The notes below the pieces were generated by a model that had not been told where the DNA came from, ran no database searches, and saw only the letters and a program-made list of their open reading frames with translations. 64,000 nucleotides of DNA, from positions 62,001 through 126,000 of the forward strand of contig JAIXYN010000060.1 of NCBI GenBank assembly GCA_027490195.1, read 5' to 3'. The DNA is from Verrucomicrobiaceae bacterium. Its GTDB lineage: Bacteria > Verrucomicrobiota > Verrucomicrobiia > Verrucomicrobiales > Verrucomicrobiaceae. The translations under genes and the position numbers were made by a program. Positions 33,566-41,576 of the stretch are shown one piece after another (the first letter of the stretch is position 1; each line of letters starts with the position of its first letter).

Positions 33566-35953
33566 TCAATAATACTTCACCAGTCCGTCTCTCCACAGGG
33601 GCTTGAGCTGATCAATCGGTGAATCGATCAGGGTGGTGCCGTTGTGGGAGATGTTGAGGTAGGGGTCGCGCGTGGAGTCGCCGATGATGGTGAGGCCGGC
33701 GGCTTCGGCGGCGCTGACGTGTTCGGGGGCGATCTCAACAAGGAGGCGGCCTGGGGTTTCGCCAAAGAGGAGTTCGGCGGTGGTGAGGCCTGCGTGGGCG
33801 GGCATCTTGTCCGTGGCGATGCGGAGGCCGGCTTTGCCGCTGAAGGCCATTTCGGCCAGGGCGACGGCGAGACCGCCTTCACCGATGTCATGGGCGCTGA
33901 GGACGGCGCCCTTCTTCACGAGCTCAAAGTAGCGGCGGTAGGCGGCGAGGCTTTCGACTTCGCAGAAGTCGGGGCCGGCGTCCATGCCGATGCCCTTGGT
34001 GTACTTGGCGACGATACTGCCGCGCAGACCGGCGCTTGCTTTGCCAAGGATGGCGATCTTGCTGCCGACGCGGCGCAGGGAGGCACCGATGACGTGCTTG
34101 GCATCTTCCACGACGCCGAAGCCGCTGAGCAGCAGCGTGACGGGGATGGAGACGGGGCCTTCGTCGGTGATGAAGTAGTTGTAGAAGCTGTCCTTGCCGG
34201 AGACGAAGGGCGCGGCGTAGGCGATGGCGGTCTTGGCCATGCCCTTGGTGCATTCAACGAGGGCACCGAGTTCGCGCTCGTTGTCGGGATTGCCCATGCA
34301 GAAATTGTCGAGGATGGCGATGCGGTCGGGATTGGCTCCCATGGCGACGAGCTGGCGCACGCACTCATCGACAACGGCGCGGCCCATGAGGTGCGGGTCG
34401 GTCTTGCCCCACTCGGGGAGCAAGGCGCAGGCAAGGGCGACGAGCTGCTGGCTGCCATCCACACGGATGACGCTGCCGTCCTGAGGTGCGTCGCCTGAAG
34501 CACCGGCGAGGGGCTTGAGGACGGTGTTGCCCTGCACTTCGTGATCGTATTCGCGGATGATCGGCTCACGGGAGACGATGGAGAAATCAGCGAGCAGAGT
34601 CTTGAGTGTGGCGGTCCAGGATTCCGGGCGCACGGGCACGACGGGCTTCACGGCTGGCGGGGTGCGCCATTTGGCCTTCATCTCACGGCGCGGGGCCTCG
34701 TGCAGAGCGGTGACGTGGAGATCGCAGACGATGGTGCCGTGATGAAAGACTTTGAGGCGCTGGGAGCCGTCGGCTTTGGCCAGCACGCAGAGCTCGGTCT
34801 GGTATATAGCAGCGAGTTCATGCATTGCAGCGAGGTCTTTTTCCTCGATGGCGATCACCATGCGCTCCTGGGATTCGCTGATGAAGACCTGCCAGCTTTC
34901 GAGGTCGGGGGCTTTGAGCGGGGCGTTTTCCAGCCACACTTCGCCGCCTGTATCACGCAGCATTTCGCCTGCGGCAGAGCTGAAACCACCCGCACCGCAG
35001 TCGGTGACGAACTGGATGAGGCCCTTCTCACGCGCGGCGAGCACGAAGTCAGCGGCCTTCTTTTCTTCGATGGGATTGCCGATCTGCACGGCGGTCTGGT
35101 CTTCTTCGTGGGAATCGGTGGTGAGCGATGCGGAGGAGAAGGTCGCGCCTTTGAGGCCGTCCTTGCCAGTGCGACCACCAGCGGCCACGAGCAGATGGCC
35201 AGGCTTCACTTCCTTGGCGATGTCCTTGATGGGAATGATGCCGGCGGTGCCGCAGAAGACGAGGGGATTGTAAATGAAGGTGTCGTCAAACTGGATCGCG
35301 CCATTAACGGTGGGGATGCCCATGCGGTTGCCGTAGTCGCGCACACCGCGCACCACGCCACGCATGACGCCGAGCGGGTGGATGACGTCCTTGGCCTTGA
35401 TGTCTTCCTGCTCAATGTTGGGCGGGCCGAAGCAGAACACGTCGATGGAGGCGACGGGCTTGGCGCCTTTGCCGGCGCCGAGGATGTCGCGGATTACGCC
35501 GCCGAGGCCGGTATTGGCACCTGCGTAGGGTTCGATGGCGCTGGGGTGGTTGTGCGTTTCTACCTTGAGGCACACGGCCTTGTCGGCGTCCAATCGCACG
35601 AAGCCGGCGTTGTCTTCAAAGGCACCGAGCACGAAGTCGGGCTTGTTTTTGCAGATCTCCTCCGTCACAGCGCGGATGTAGGTCTTGAACAGGCCGTCCA
35701 CGACTTCTTCCTTGCCGTCGAGCGTGTGCTGGATCTTTGCGCCAAAAATGCGGTGCTTGCAGTGCTCGCTCCAGGTCTGGGCGATGACTTCCATCTCGAC
35801 GTCCGTGGGCTCGCGGCCTTCTTCGTTGTAAATCTTCTGCACGGCCAGCATGTCGGCGCGTGAGAGCGAGAGCTTCATGCGCTTCGAGAGGTCGAGGAGC
35901 TGGTCGGCGTTGAGTTCGCGGAGGGGGATGGTGCGGAAAACGGCTTGGGACAT
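33566..35953 (-). CDS. purL: Phosphoribosylformylglycinamidine synthase subunit PurL
   Basis: A 795-aa small-type PurL, which converts FGAR to FGAM in de novo purine synthesis and takes ammonia from PurQ through PurS. The start MSQAVFRTIPLRELNADQL at 35953 aligns with the family. TWSEHCKHRIFGAKI (the EHC-K motif), VCLKVETHNHPSAIEP (ATP and metal site) and GKDSFYNYF, FDDTFIYNPLVFCGT and SAHDIGEGGLAVALAEMAFS mark the two AIRS-like halves. There is no C-terminal glutaminase domain, so separate purQ and purS genes must exist elsewhere. At 795 aa it is slightly longer than the usual 730-750. Confidence 0.96.
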   Translation of the reverse strand: MSQAVFRTIPLRELNADQLLDLSKRMKLSLSRADMLAVQKIYNEEGREPTDVEMEVIAQTWSEHCKHRIFGAKIQHTLDGKEEVVDGLFKTYIRAVTEEICKNKPDFVLGAFEDNAGFVRLDADKAVCLKVETHNHPSAIEPYAGANTGLGGVIRDILGAGKGAKPVASIDVFCFGPPNIEQEDIKAKDVIHPLGVMRGVVRGVRDYGNRMGIPTVNGAIQFDDTFIYNPLVFCGTAGIIPIKDIAKEVKPGHLLVAAGGRTGKDGLKGATFSSASLTTDSHEEDQTAVQIGNPIEEKKAADFVLAAREKGLIQFVTDCGAGGFSSAAGEMLRDTGGEVWLENAPLKAPDLESWQVFISESQERMVIAIEEKDLAAMHELAAIYQTELCVLAKADGSQRLKVFHHGTIVCDLHVTALHEAPRREMKAKWRTPPAVKPVVPVRPESWTATLKTLLADFSIVSREPIIREYDHEVQGNTVLKPLAGASGDAPQDGSVIRVDGSQQLVALACALLPEWGKTDPHLMGRAVVDECVRQLVAMGANPDRIAILDNFCMGNPDNERELGALVECTKGMAKTAIAYAAPFVSGKDSFYNYFITDEGPVSIPVTLLLSGFGVVEDAKHVIGASLRRVGSKIAILGKASAGLRGSIVAKYTKGIGMDAGPDFCEVESLAAYRRYFELVKKGAVLSAHDIGEGGLAVALAEMAFSGKAGLRIATDKMPAHAGLTTAELLFGETPGRLLVEIAPEHVSAAEAAGLTIIGDSTRDPYLNISHNGTTLIDSPIDQLKPLWRDGLVKYY

Positions 35954-36073
35954 GGGTGGGACCCCCTGACTTGGCGAGGAATCCGCCGTGTTCAATGGCG
36001 GAGGGGGAGGAAAATGACGGGGATTGCTTCGATTACCGTCGGAGGTCACTGGGACCAGACTGTTTTTACCCCC

Positions 36074-36736
36074 TTAAGCTGCGGGCAAGGCCTTCTCGGC
36101 AATGGCCATGCGCAGGCGGTTCAGAAACGCCTGAAGTTCAGCAGGTTCCAGGTGGCGTATCATCCATGCAGGCAGTTCGGTAACTCGCAGTCCGTCCAAG
36201 AGCATGGCGACGACTGCGGGCTCCCAACCGCCGTCTTTGGTCTGGGCGTCCGGAAGAGCGGCTAGCAGGTCATGGCCCGCTTGTTCAAGGAAGTAGAGGT
36301 CCACCACATCCTTCAATTCGGTGCGGCTTAGCAGCGTGGTCAGCTTGTTGGCGATAATTTCTCGTAGCGTGTCCACGCGAATGCCGTCGAAGTCTGCTTT
36401 CTGCGTATCAAGCTGTGGTGCGCGATCCACGACGACATCCACTAGTTCACGTTCTTCAGCACGCGTAAGGCGGAAGCGGTGAAAGTCGGGGGCGGTGCGC
36501 AGGGCTTGGCATTCTGCTTTGATTTCAACAGCGACACGGTGCACAAGGTTTTGCACTTCGATTCCCTCAACCTCGTCGCTGGTAAAGAGGTCCAGATCAT
36601 AAGAGCGGCGGTGATCGAGGTAAAAAAGCCCGAGAGCGCTGCCGCCCGTGAGGAAAAAACGCTGCTCTTGCGCGAACCAAGCGCGAAGAAAATCACGTTT
36701 CAGCGGTGTGCAGGCGTTAGATTCTTCCCAGCTCAT
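36074..36736 (-). CDS. AbiEii/AbiGii-type nucleotidyltransferase
   Basis: 220 aa from the ATG at 36736. The catalytic core is FFLTGGSALGLFYLDHRRSY (GGSAL at 31-35) followed by DLDLF (Asp47, Asp49), the GG[ST]-x(n)-DxD signature of MNT/AbiEii nucleotidyltransferases. RVDTLREIIANKLTTLLSRT and LKDVVDLYFLE match the later conserved helices (the K-D pair). Such proteins are toxins of type IV-like or related systems that nucleotidylate tRNA or other targets. The start overlaps the 93-aa gene upstream by 20 bp, the classic layout for a coupled pair. Its identity as a toxin is inferred. Confidence 0.82.
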   Translation of the reverse strand: MSWEESNACTPLKRDFLRAWFAQEQRFFLTGGSALGLFYLDHRRSYDLDLFTSDEVEGIEVQNLVHRVAVEIKAECQALRTAPDFHRFRLTRAEERELVDVVVDRAPQLDTQKADFDGIRVDTLREIIANKLTTLLSRTELKDVVDLYFLEQAGHDLLAALPDAQTKDGGWEPAVVAMLLDGLRVTELPAWMIRHLEPAELQAFLNRLRMAIAEKALPAA

Positions 36737-36998
36737 GAGCGGCGCGGAGGAGATGTTCCCAGACGGGACGACGACGGCCAAGCATGGGGCTGAGCTGTGG
36801 GAAGCTCTCGGCAACCTGATGAAGGGTAAGGAACTGCCAGACTTGGTCCACCCGTGCCTCGCGCATGAGCCAGGCGGCGGTGTGCAGCCAGTCAACACCC
36901 GTGCTGGTGGCTAGACGAGCTCGCAGACTGGAAGCCGTTTCAGGACGGTCCCAAGCAAAATCGAGATTGTCAGCGGGCATGGCAGCTACTGGCGGCAT
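36717..36998 (-). CDS. Small partner gene of the AbiEii-like protein (possible antitoxin)
   Basis: 93 aa from the ATG at 36998 (MPPVAAMPADNLD); ATG at 36980 is also possible. The sequence is predicted helical, with NLDFAWDRPETASSLRARL, DWLHTAAWLMREARVDQVWQ and PVWEHLLRAAHELGRI, and no known domain. Its stop lies 20 bp inside the nucleotidyltransferase gene, so the two are translationally coupled. Small upstream genes of this kind usually encode the antitoxin or an accessory protein of AbiEii-type nucleotidyltransferases. I do not recognise the family, so the antitoxin reading rests on gene order alone. Confidence 0.68.
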   Translation of the reverse strand: MPPVAAMPADNLDFAWDRPETASSLRARLATSTGVDWLHTAAWLMREARVDQVWQFLTLHQVAESFPQLSPMLGRRRPVWEHLLRAAHELGRI

Positions 36999-37012
36999 AG
37001 AGCGAGAGTAAC

Positions 37013-37027
37013 GGCCTGCGGCAGGCC
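37013..37027. repeat. Short palindrome upstream of the AbiEii-like pair
   Basis: GGCCTGC and GCAGGCC are perfect complements separated by one G, 15 bp upstream of the small partner gene and about 80 bp before the divergent Tm-1-like gene. It could be an operator or a simple cruciform; the sequence gives no way to choose. Confidence 0.3.
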
Positions 37028-37107
37028 CGTCAAGCCGAGTGCAGCACGGATAGGAGGTGGTGTGAAACGGTTGCTGTTCTTTGGCTCCCCGCTTTTATCC
37101 TAGCATC

Positions 37108-38316
37108 ATGGCAACCATCGCAGTTCTCGGCACGCTCGACACCAAAGGTTACGAACACGCCTACGTGGCGGACATCATCCGCGCACGCGGGCATCAAACG
37201 CTCCTGATTGACACCGGCAGCGGGGATGTGCCGCAGGTAAAGCCGGATGTCACCCGCGAGCAGGTCGCAGCGGCGGGGAAGGTGGAGCTCGCGGGCATCA
37301 TGGAGCGCCAGGACCGTGGCGAAGCAGTGACGGCGATGGCAGGGGCAGCGGCGGCGTTTTTGTCGGCCCTGGTCGCCAGTGGCAAGGTGCAGGGGGTGAT
37401 CTCGCTCGGCGGTGGCGGCGGCACAGCCATCGGCACCGCAGCGATGCGGGCGCTGCCAGTTGGTTTTCCAAAGGTGATGGTCTCCACCCTGGCCGCTGGT
37501 AACGTGGCGCCTTACGTTGGCACGAAGGACATCGTGATGTTTCCAAGCATCGTCGATGTCAGCGGCATCAACCGCATTTCCCGCGTGCTGCTGGCCCGTG
37601 CGGCCGGGGCGATCTGCGGCATGGTGGAAACCACGGTGCCTGCAGGAGAAGACAAGCCGCTGATTGCCGCCTCGATGTTTGGCAATACGACCGAATGCGT
37701 GAACCGGGCGAAGCAGGTGCTTGAAGACGCTGGTTATGAAGTCCTCGTCTTCCACTCCACAGGCACGGGCGGCAAGATCATGGAGTCGCTGATCGAAAGC
37801 GGAATGTTTGCCGGTGTGCTCGACATCACCACCACCGAGTGGGCGGATGAACTTGTGGGAGGCATCCTTGGCGCGGGGCCGACACGACTCGATGCAGCGG
37901 GCAAATTAGGCGTTCCGGCCATCGTGACCCCGGGCTGTCTCGACATGGTGAACTTCGGCGAGCGTGCGAGTGTTCCGACAAAATTTGATGGGCGCACCTT
38001 CTACATCCACAATCCACAGGTCACACTCATGCGCACCAACGCCGCCGAATGCGCTGAACTGGGCCGCATCCTCGCGGAGAAGGTGAATGCGTATCGCGGA
38101 CCCGTGACGGTGCTGCTACCGTTGAAGGCCATTAGCATCATCAGCGCTGATGGGAAACCGTTTCATGATGCAGAGGCCGATGCAGCACTGTTTGACGCAA
38201 TCCGCAAGCACCTGCGCCATGGTATTCCACTCATCGAGATGGAGTGCGAGATCAATGCGCCTGAGTTTGCGGCGGCGTGTGCGCAGGCGCTGATTCTGAG
38301 CTTGCCAGCCAAATGA
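37108..38316 (+). CDS. Tm-1-like ATP-binding domain protein (UPF0261)
   Basis: 402 aa from the ATG at 37108. The start MATIAVLGTLDTKGYEHAYV matches the family closely and fixes it. VQGVISLGGGGGTAIGTAAM is the glycine-rich nucleotide-binding loop; KVMVSTLAAGNVAPYVGTKD and the C-terminal LEMECEINAPEFA-like end are also typical. The family is related to the N-terminal domain of the tomato Tm-1 protein, which inhibits tobamovirus replication, and is common in soil bacteria with unknown function. It is followed 22 bp later by the LURP-one gene on the same strand. Confidence 0.92.
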   Translation: MATIAVLGTLDTKGYEHAYVADIIRARGHQTLLIDTGSGDVPQVKPDVTREQVAAAGKVELAGIMERQDRGEAVTAMAGAAAAFLSALVASGKVQGVISLGGGGGTAIGTAAMRALPVGFPKVMVSTLAAGNVAPYVGTKDIVMFPSIVDVSGINRISRVLLARAAGAICGMVETTVPAGEDKPLIAASMFGNTTECVNRAKQVLEDAGYEVLVFHSTGTGGKIMESLIESGMFAGVLDITTTEWADELVGGILGAGPTRLDAAGKLGVPAIVTPGCLDMVNFGERASVPTKFDGRTFYIHNPQVTLMRTNAAECAELGRILAEKVNAYRGPVTVLLPLKAISIISADGKPFHDAEADAALFDAIRKHLRHGIPLIEMECEINAPEFAAACAQALILSLPAK

Positions 38317-38338
38317 TTGACGCCACCTTGGCCGCACG

Positions 38339-38932
38339 ATGAACTACCCGCTCACCTTTCGCTTCAAGCTCCTGGCATTTTCGCCGCAGATTTATGTGAC
38401 GGATGCCAACGGCAATACGATCTGCTATGTGAAGCAGAAGTTGTTTCGCTTCAAAGAGAAGGTGGAGGTGTTCACGGATGACACGCGGCAGACGCTGCTG
38501 GCGACGATCGAAGCGGACCGCATCATCGACTGGTCGGCGCGCTACACGTTCAGATCACCGACGGGGCAGGTTCTCGGTGCGGTGGGCAGGCGTGGATTGA
38601 AATCCATGTGGAAGGCGCATTACGATGTGTTCGCTCCCGGTGCGCAGACACCGACGTTTGCGATTCAGGAGGTCAATCCTTTCGTCAAGCTGCTGGACGC
38701 CCTGGTGGGCGGGATTCCGGTGCTCGGCATGTTCACCGGCTACATGCTGCACCCGAGCTACATCGCCAGCCGTGGCGAAGCCGGTGCTACGACACTGCGC
38801 CTTACCAAGCAGTCCGCTTTTTTCGAAGGCCGCTTTGGATTGACGCAGGAAGGCCCGGCGGATGATGGCGAACAACTGGCACTGCTGCTGTCCTTCCTCA
38901 TGATGAATCTGCTGGAGCGGGCGCGGGGATAA
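38339..38932 (+). CDS. LURP-one/scramblase-related family protein
   Basis: A 197-aa protein with the LOR (LURP-one-related) fold: 12-stranded beta-barrel-like segments such as YPLTFRFKLLAFSPQIYVTD, KLFRFKEKVEVFTD and TIEADRIIDWSARYTF around a hydrophobic central helix (LLDALVGGIPVLGMFTGYML). LOR proteins share this fold with Tubby C-terminal domains and phospholipid scramblases and may bind lipids. Starts at ATG 38339. It follows the Tm-1-like gene by 22 bp, so both may be co-transcribed. Bacterial function is unknown. Confidence 0.8.
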   Translation: MNYPLTFRFKLLAFSPQIYVTDANGNTICYVKQKLFRFKEKVEVFTDDTRQTLLATIEADRIIDWSARYTFRSPTGQVLGAVGRRGLKSMWKAHYDVFAPGAQTPTFAIQEVNPFVKLLDALVGGIPVLGMFTGYMLHPSYIASRGEAGATTLRLTKQSAFFEGRFGLTQEGPADDGEQLALLLSFLMMNLLERARG

Positions 38933-38943
38933 GAGGAATAGCC

Positions 38944-38983
38944 CTGTTCCTGCGGAACAGAGATCCTTGTTGCACAGCAACAA
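38944..38983. repeat. Second copy of the paired-hairpin doublet
   Basis: Two 7-bp perfect stems with 3-nt loops: CTGTTCC-TGC-GGAACAG (38944-38960) and TTGTTGC-ACA-GCAACAA (38967-38983), followed by CTACTTTG at 38986-38993. Compare the doublet at 209-263, which has the same GTTGC/GCAAC core in the second hairpin and the same trailing CTACTTTG. It again lies between convergent gene ends (LURP-one and DUF167), so it may also terminate transcription. Confidence 0.58.
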
Positions 38984-38985
38984 CG

Positions 38986-39267
38986 CTACTTTGACAAGCG
39001 CTCAAGCACGGCTGCTGGCAGCTCCACGGTCTTCTGCCGGCTGGAGGTGCCGCGCAGCAATGTGATCTGGCCTTTGGGGCAGTCGAGAGCTTCGGCCAGG
39101 AATCGGATGAGCTCGGTGTTGGCTTTGCCATCCACGGGCGGTGCGTGCAGTTTCACCAGCAGCACGGGGCGGCCTTTTTCATCGGCAGTCCAGCCAGCGA
39201 ACTCGGATTTCTTCGCGTTCGGTGACACGCGGACGGCGAGCTGGGCACGGTCGTTGGAGGCAGCCAT
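38986..39267 (-). CDS. DUF167 (YggU) family protein
   Basis: 93 aa from the ATG at 39267, which lies just 2 bp past the stop of the VWA protein gene. It contains LAVRVSPNAKKSEFAGW and VKLHAPPVDGKANTELIRF, the DUF167/YggU signature PVDGKAN, then LLRGTSSRQKTVEL. YggU proteins are small, soluble and of unknown function. It is the last gene of the MoxR-DUF58-BatA-VWA operon. Its stop codon lies within the CTACTTTG motif that trails the paired-hairpin repeat. Confidence 0.9.
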   Translation of the reverse strand: MAASNDRAQLAVRVSPNAKKSEFAGWTADEKGRPVLLVKLHAPPVDGKANTELIRFLAEALDCPKGQITLLRGTSSRQKTVELPAAVLERLSK

Positions 39268-39269
39268 GA

Positions 39270-41564
39270 TCAAACAAGCTTGAGGCGCTTGCGCATGAGC
39301 CACTCGACGGTGAGCAGCAGGATGGCGGCACCAAACCACCACCAACTGGACCAGAGATTGGTCTCCTGGGTGATGACCTGCTTGCGGTCGATGCTTTGCA
39401 GCAGGCTGGGAAGATCGGTGGCGGCTTGTTCCTCGCGCAGGAAACGGCCGCCGCTGTTGGTGGCCATGGTTTCAAGCAGCGTGCGGTTCATGGTGAGCGT
39501 GGCCCACTCGGGATTGCCGGTGTCGGAGACGTGCAGAGAGAGGCGTGCCTCATTGCGCGGGGCGCTGGGGCTTTCCGCCACGGCGATTTCATAAGTGCCG
39601 GCCTTGAGTGGTGGCGTGAGGGCGCGATAAACACCGATATGCGTTGGGTCTGCTTCGAGCTGCAGGGTGGCCACTTCAGCACCGTCATGCAGAAGGTAGG
39701 CGCGGGGCTGCGCATCAGTGATGATCTCGCCTTTGTCATTGCGCACACGTACACGAATTTCGGAGGCTTCACCCGGCGAGTAGCGCAGGCGGTCGGTGCC
39801 GAGGGAGAGTTTCTTTTGGTCGATCTGAAATGGTGGAGCGGCGATCCACGCACCGAGCTGCATCCACAGACGCTGATGGTACAAATCAGCGACTTGGAAG
39901 CGCCAGCGCCAGAGTTCATCCGTGGCGAGGTAAAGCACCGCACCGGCACCGACCTGACGAAAGACGATCACGGGCTGCCGCGCAGTGGCGAGCGTGATGG
40001 CGGCGGGCAGCGCCTCGACATTTGCATGCCAGTTCACCTTGGACAGCGTGGGCCACAGCGCGGTGTTGGCGCTGGGGCTGTCGCTGAGGCGCAATGCATC
40101 GAAGCGCTGGCCATCGGTGGTGAGTTCGAGGCTGGTGGGCACTTGTTTGAGGTTGGAGGGGCCAAACTTGACCGGGATAAGCGGGGCAGTCTTGCCCTGG
40201 CTCCATTCGTGCAGTTTGCCGCGCTGGCCATCGATCATGATCAATCCGCCGCCACGTTTTTCGACGAACTCGAGGACCCAGTCGAGGCTTTCCGACTTGA
40301 GGCGGTTCAATGCAACATCGCCGAGAATAATGAGGTCGTAGCTGAGCAGTTCGTCGCGCGTTTTGGGGAAGTTTTTTTGCAGGCTGCCATTGGCAGCGTT
40401 GTCTGCCATGTCATCAAAGATGGCCGTGGCCTGCCAGCGTTCATCGCGGTCGAAGTGGTTGTGAATGTATCGTGACTCCCAGCGCGGACGGCCGTCGAGG
40501 ATGAGCACTTTGCGTTTCTTTTCCAGCAGATGAATGGAGAGCTCGCGGGCATTGTTGGAGCGCGTCTTTTCCAGCGCAGCGCGGTCACCGCTGGCGGAGA
40601 TCAGGATGTTCACGCTGCGCAGTGTTTTGTCGCGCTGACCGGGGGCAGGTGGTGGCAACTCGGTGACGGGGAAGATGAAATCGAAACTCTTCTCGCCTTT
40701 GCCTGTGGTGGTGAAATCCTTTTTCCATAGCACCTTGCCCTGGCTCTCTATGCGCACGTTTGCTGAAATGCCGACGGGCATGCTGTCATTGACGGTGAGG
40801 CGGCCCTGGAAGTTTTCTTTGGAAAACACGGATTCGGGAGCGGTGACGGCTAGTAGGGCCAGATCAGGTGGAGGGATCTCGGTACCGAAGCCGATGGTGA
40901 AGATGGCGGTGCCGCTGGCCTTGAGCGCTGTGCTGAATTCTTCGGGAGAGCCGGTGGAGTTGTGCTGGCCATCAGAGAGCACGACGAGTGCGGTGCCAGT
41001 GGTGGCGGGACCAAGCGCGGCGCGCAGTGTTTGATCGAGATTGGTGATCGGCGAGGTGGCGGGCAGTTCAAATGTGGCCGGCATGTCGCCAGAGGTGTCC
41101 TTGCCGCCCTGGCGGTACCACCACAGGCGCTGCGTGTTCATGCCACGCAGGGCCACGAGTTCCACATCCTGAGTCTCGGCGAGTTTTTTCAGCAGTGGGG
41201 TCGTGCCTTTGAGCAGGAGATCCTCGGCTCGTTGGAAGCGAGCTTTGGAAGTGCCTGGGGCAGCGCCGGCGGCTTCATCCGTGAGCTGCATGCTGGCGGA
41301 GCTGTCCACCGCGACAATGACGCGGCCTAGTTGACGCAAGGTGGTGACGTGACGCAGGATCGGGCCGGCGAGTGCCAGAACGAGAATGAAGACCGCAAGC
41401 GAACGCAGGATGGCGGGCACCTGCGCGGCGCGGCTGCCGACGTACTTCAATTCACGGCGGTAGAGAAACCACATCAGGGCCGCGAGACCGAACGCGAGCA
41501 CGACCACCGGGAGCGGCGAGTAGCCGCCGGTAAAGCGCAGGGTGGTTTCGGTCTGGGGTGTCAT
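39270..41564 (-). CDS. VWA/glutamine-amidotransferase-like membrane protein
   Basis: A 764-aa protein with two N-terminal membrane helices (PVVVLAFGLAALMWFLY, ILRSLAVFILVLALAGPIL), then a VWA domain with the MIDAS motif VIVAVDSSASM (DxSxS, about 82-92). TALVVLSDGQHNSTG is the distal MIDAS segment. The middle part holds a class I glutamine-amidotransferase-like domain (KVLILDGRPRWESRYIHNHF, LLSYDLIILGDVALN). A C-terminal helix (WWWFGAAILLLTVEW) re-enters the membrane. The catalytic Cys-His of true amidotransferases is not evident. Fourth gene of the second MoxR operon. Confidence 0.87.
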   Translation of the reverse strand: MTPQTETTLRFTGGYSPLPVVVLAFGLAALMWFLYRRELKYVGSRAAQVPAILRSLAVFILVLALAGPILRHVTTLRQLGRVIVAVDSSASMQLTDEAAGAAPGTSKARFQRAEDLLLKGTTPLLKKLAETQDVELVALRGMNTQRLWWYRQGGKDTSGDMPATFELPATSPITNLDQTLRAALGPATTGTALVVLSDGQHNSTGSPEEFSTALKASGTAIFTIGFGTEIPPPDLALLAVTAPESVFSKENFQGRLTVNDSMPVGISANVRIESQGKVLWKKDFTTTGKGEKSFDFIFPVTELPPPAPGQRDKTLRSVNILISASGDRAALEKTRSNNARELSIHLLEKKRKVLILDGRPRWESRYIHNHFDRDERWQATAIFDDMADNAANGSLQKNFPKTRDELLSYDLIILGDVALNRLKSESLDWVLEFVEKRGGGLIMIDGQRGKLHEWSQGKTAPLIPVKFGPSNLKQVPTSLELTTDGQRFDALRLSDSPSANTALWPTLSKVNWHANVEALPAAITLATARQPVIVFRQVGAGAVLYLATDELWRWRFQVADLYHQRLWMQLGAWIAAPPFQIDQKKLSLGTDRLRYSPGEASEIRVRVRNDKGEIITDAQPRAYLLHDGAEVATLQLEADPTHIGVYRALTPPLKAGTYEIAVAESPSAPRNEARLSLHVSDTGNPEWATLTMNRTLLETMATNSGGRFLREEQAATDLPSLLQSIDRKQVITQETNLWSSWWWFGAAILLLTVEWLMRKRLKLV

Positions 41565-41576
41565 GCGTTAAACGTA

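Noticed and set aside
34541..35863. 440-codon plus-strand open frame
   Set aside because: Antisense to purL; no recognisable motifs, G/D/E-rich shadow.
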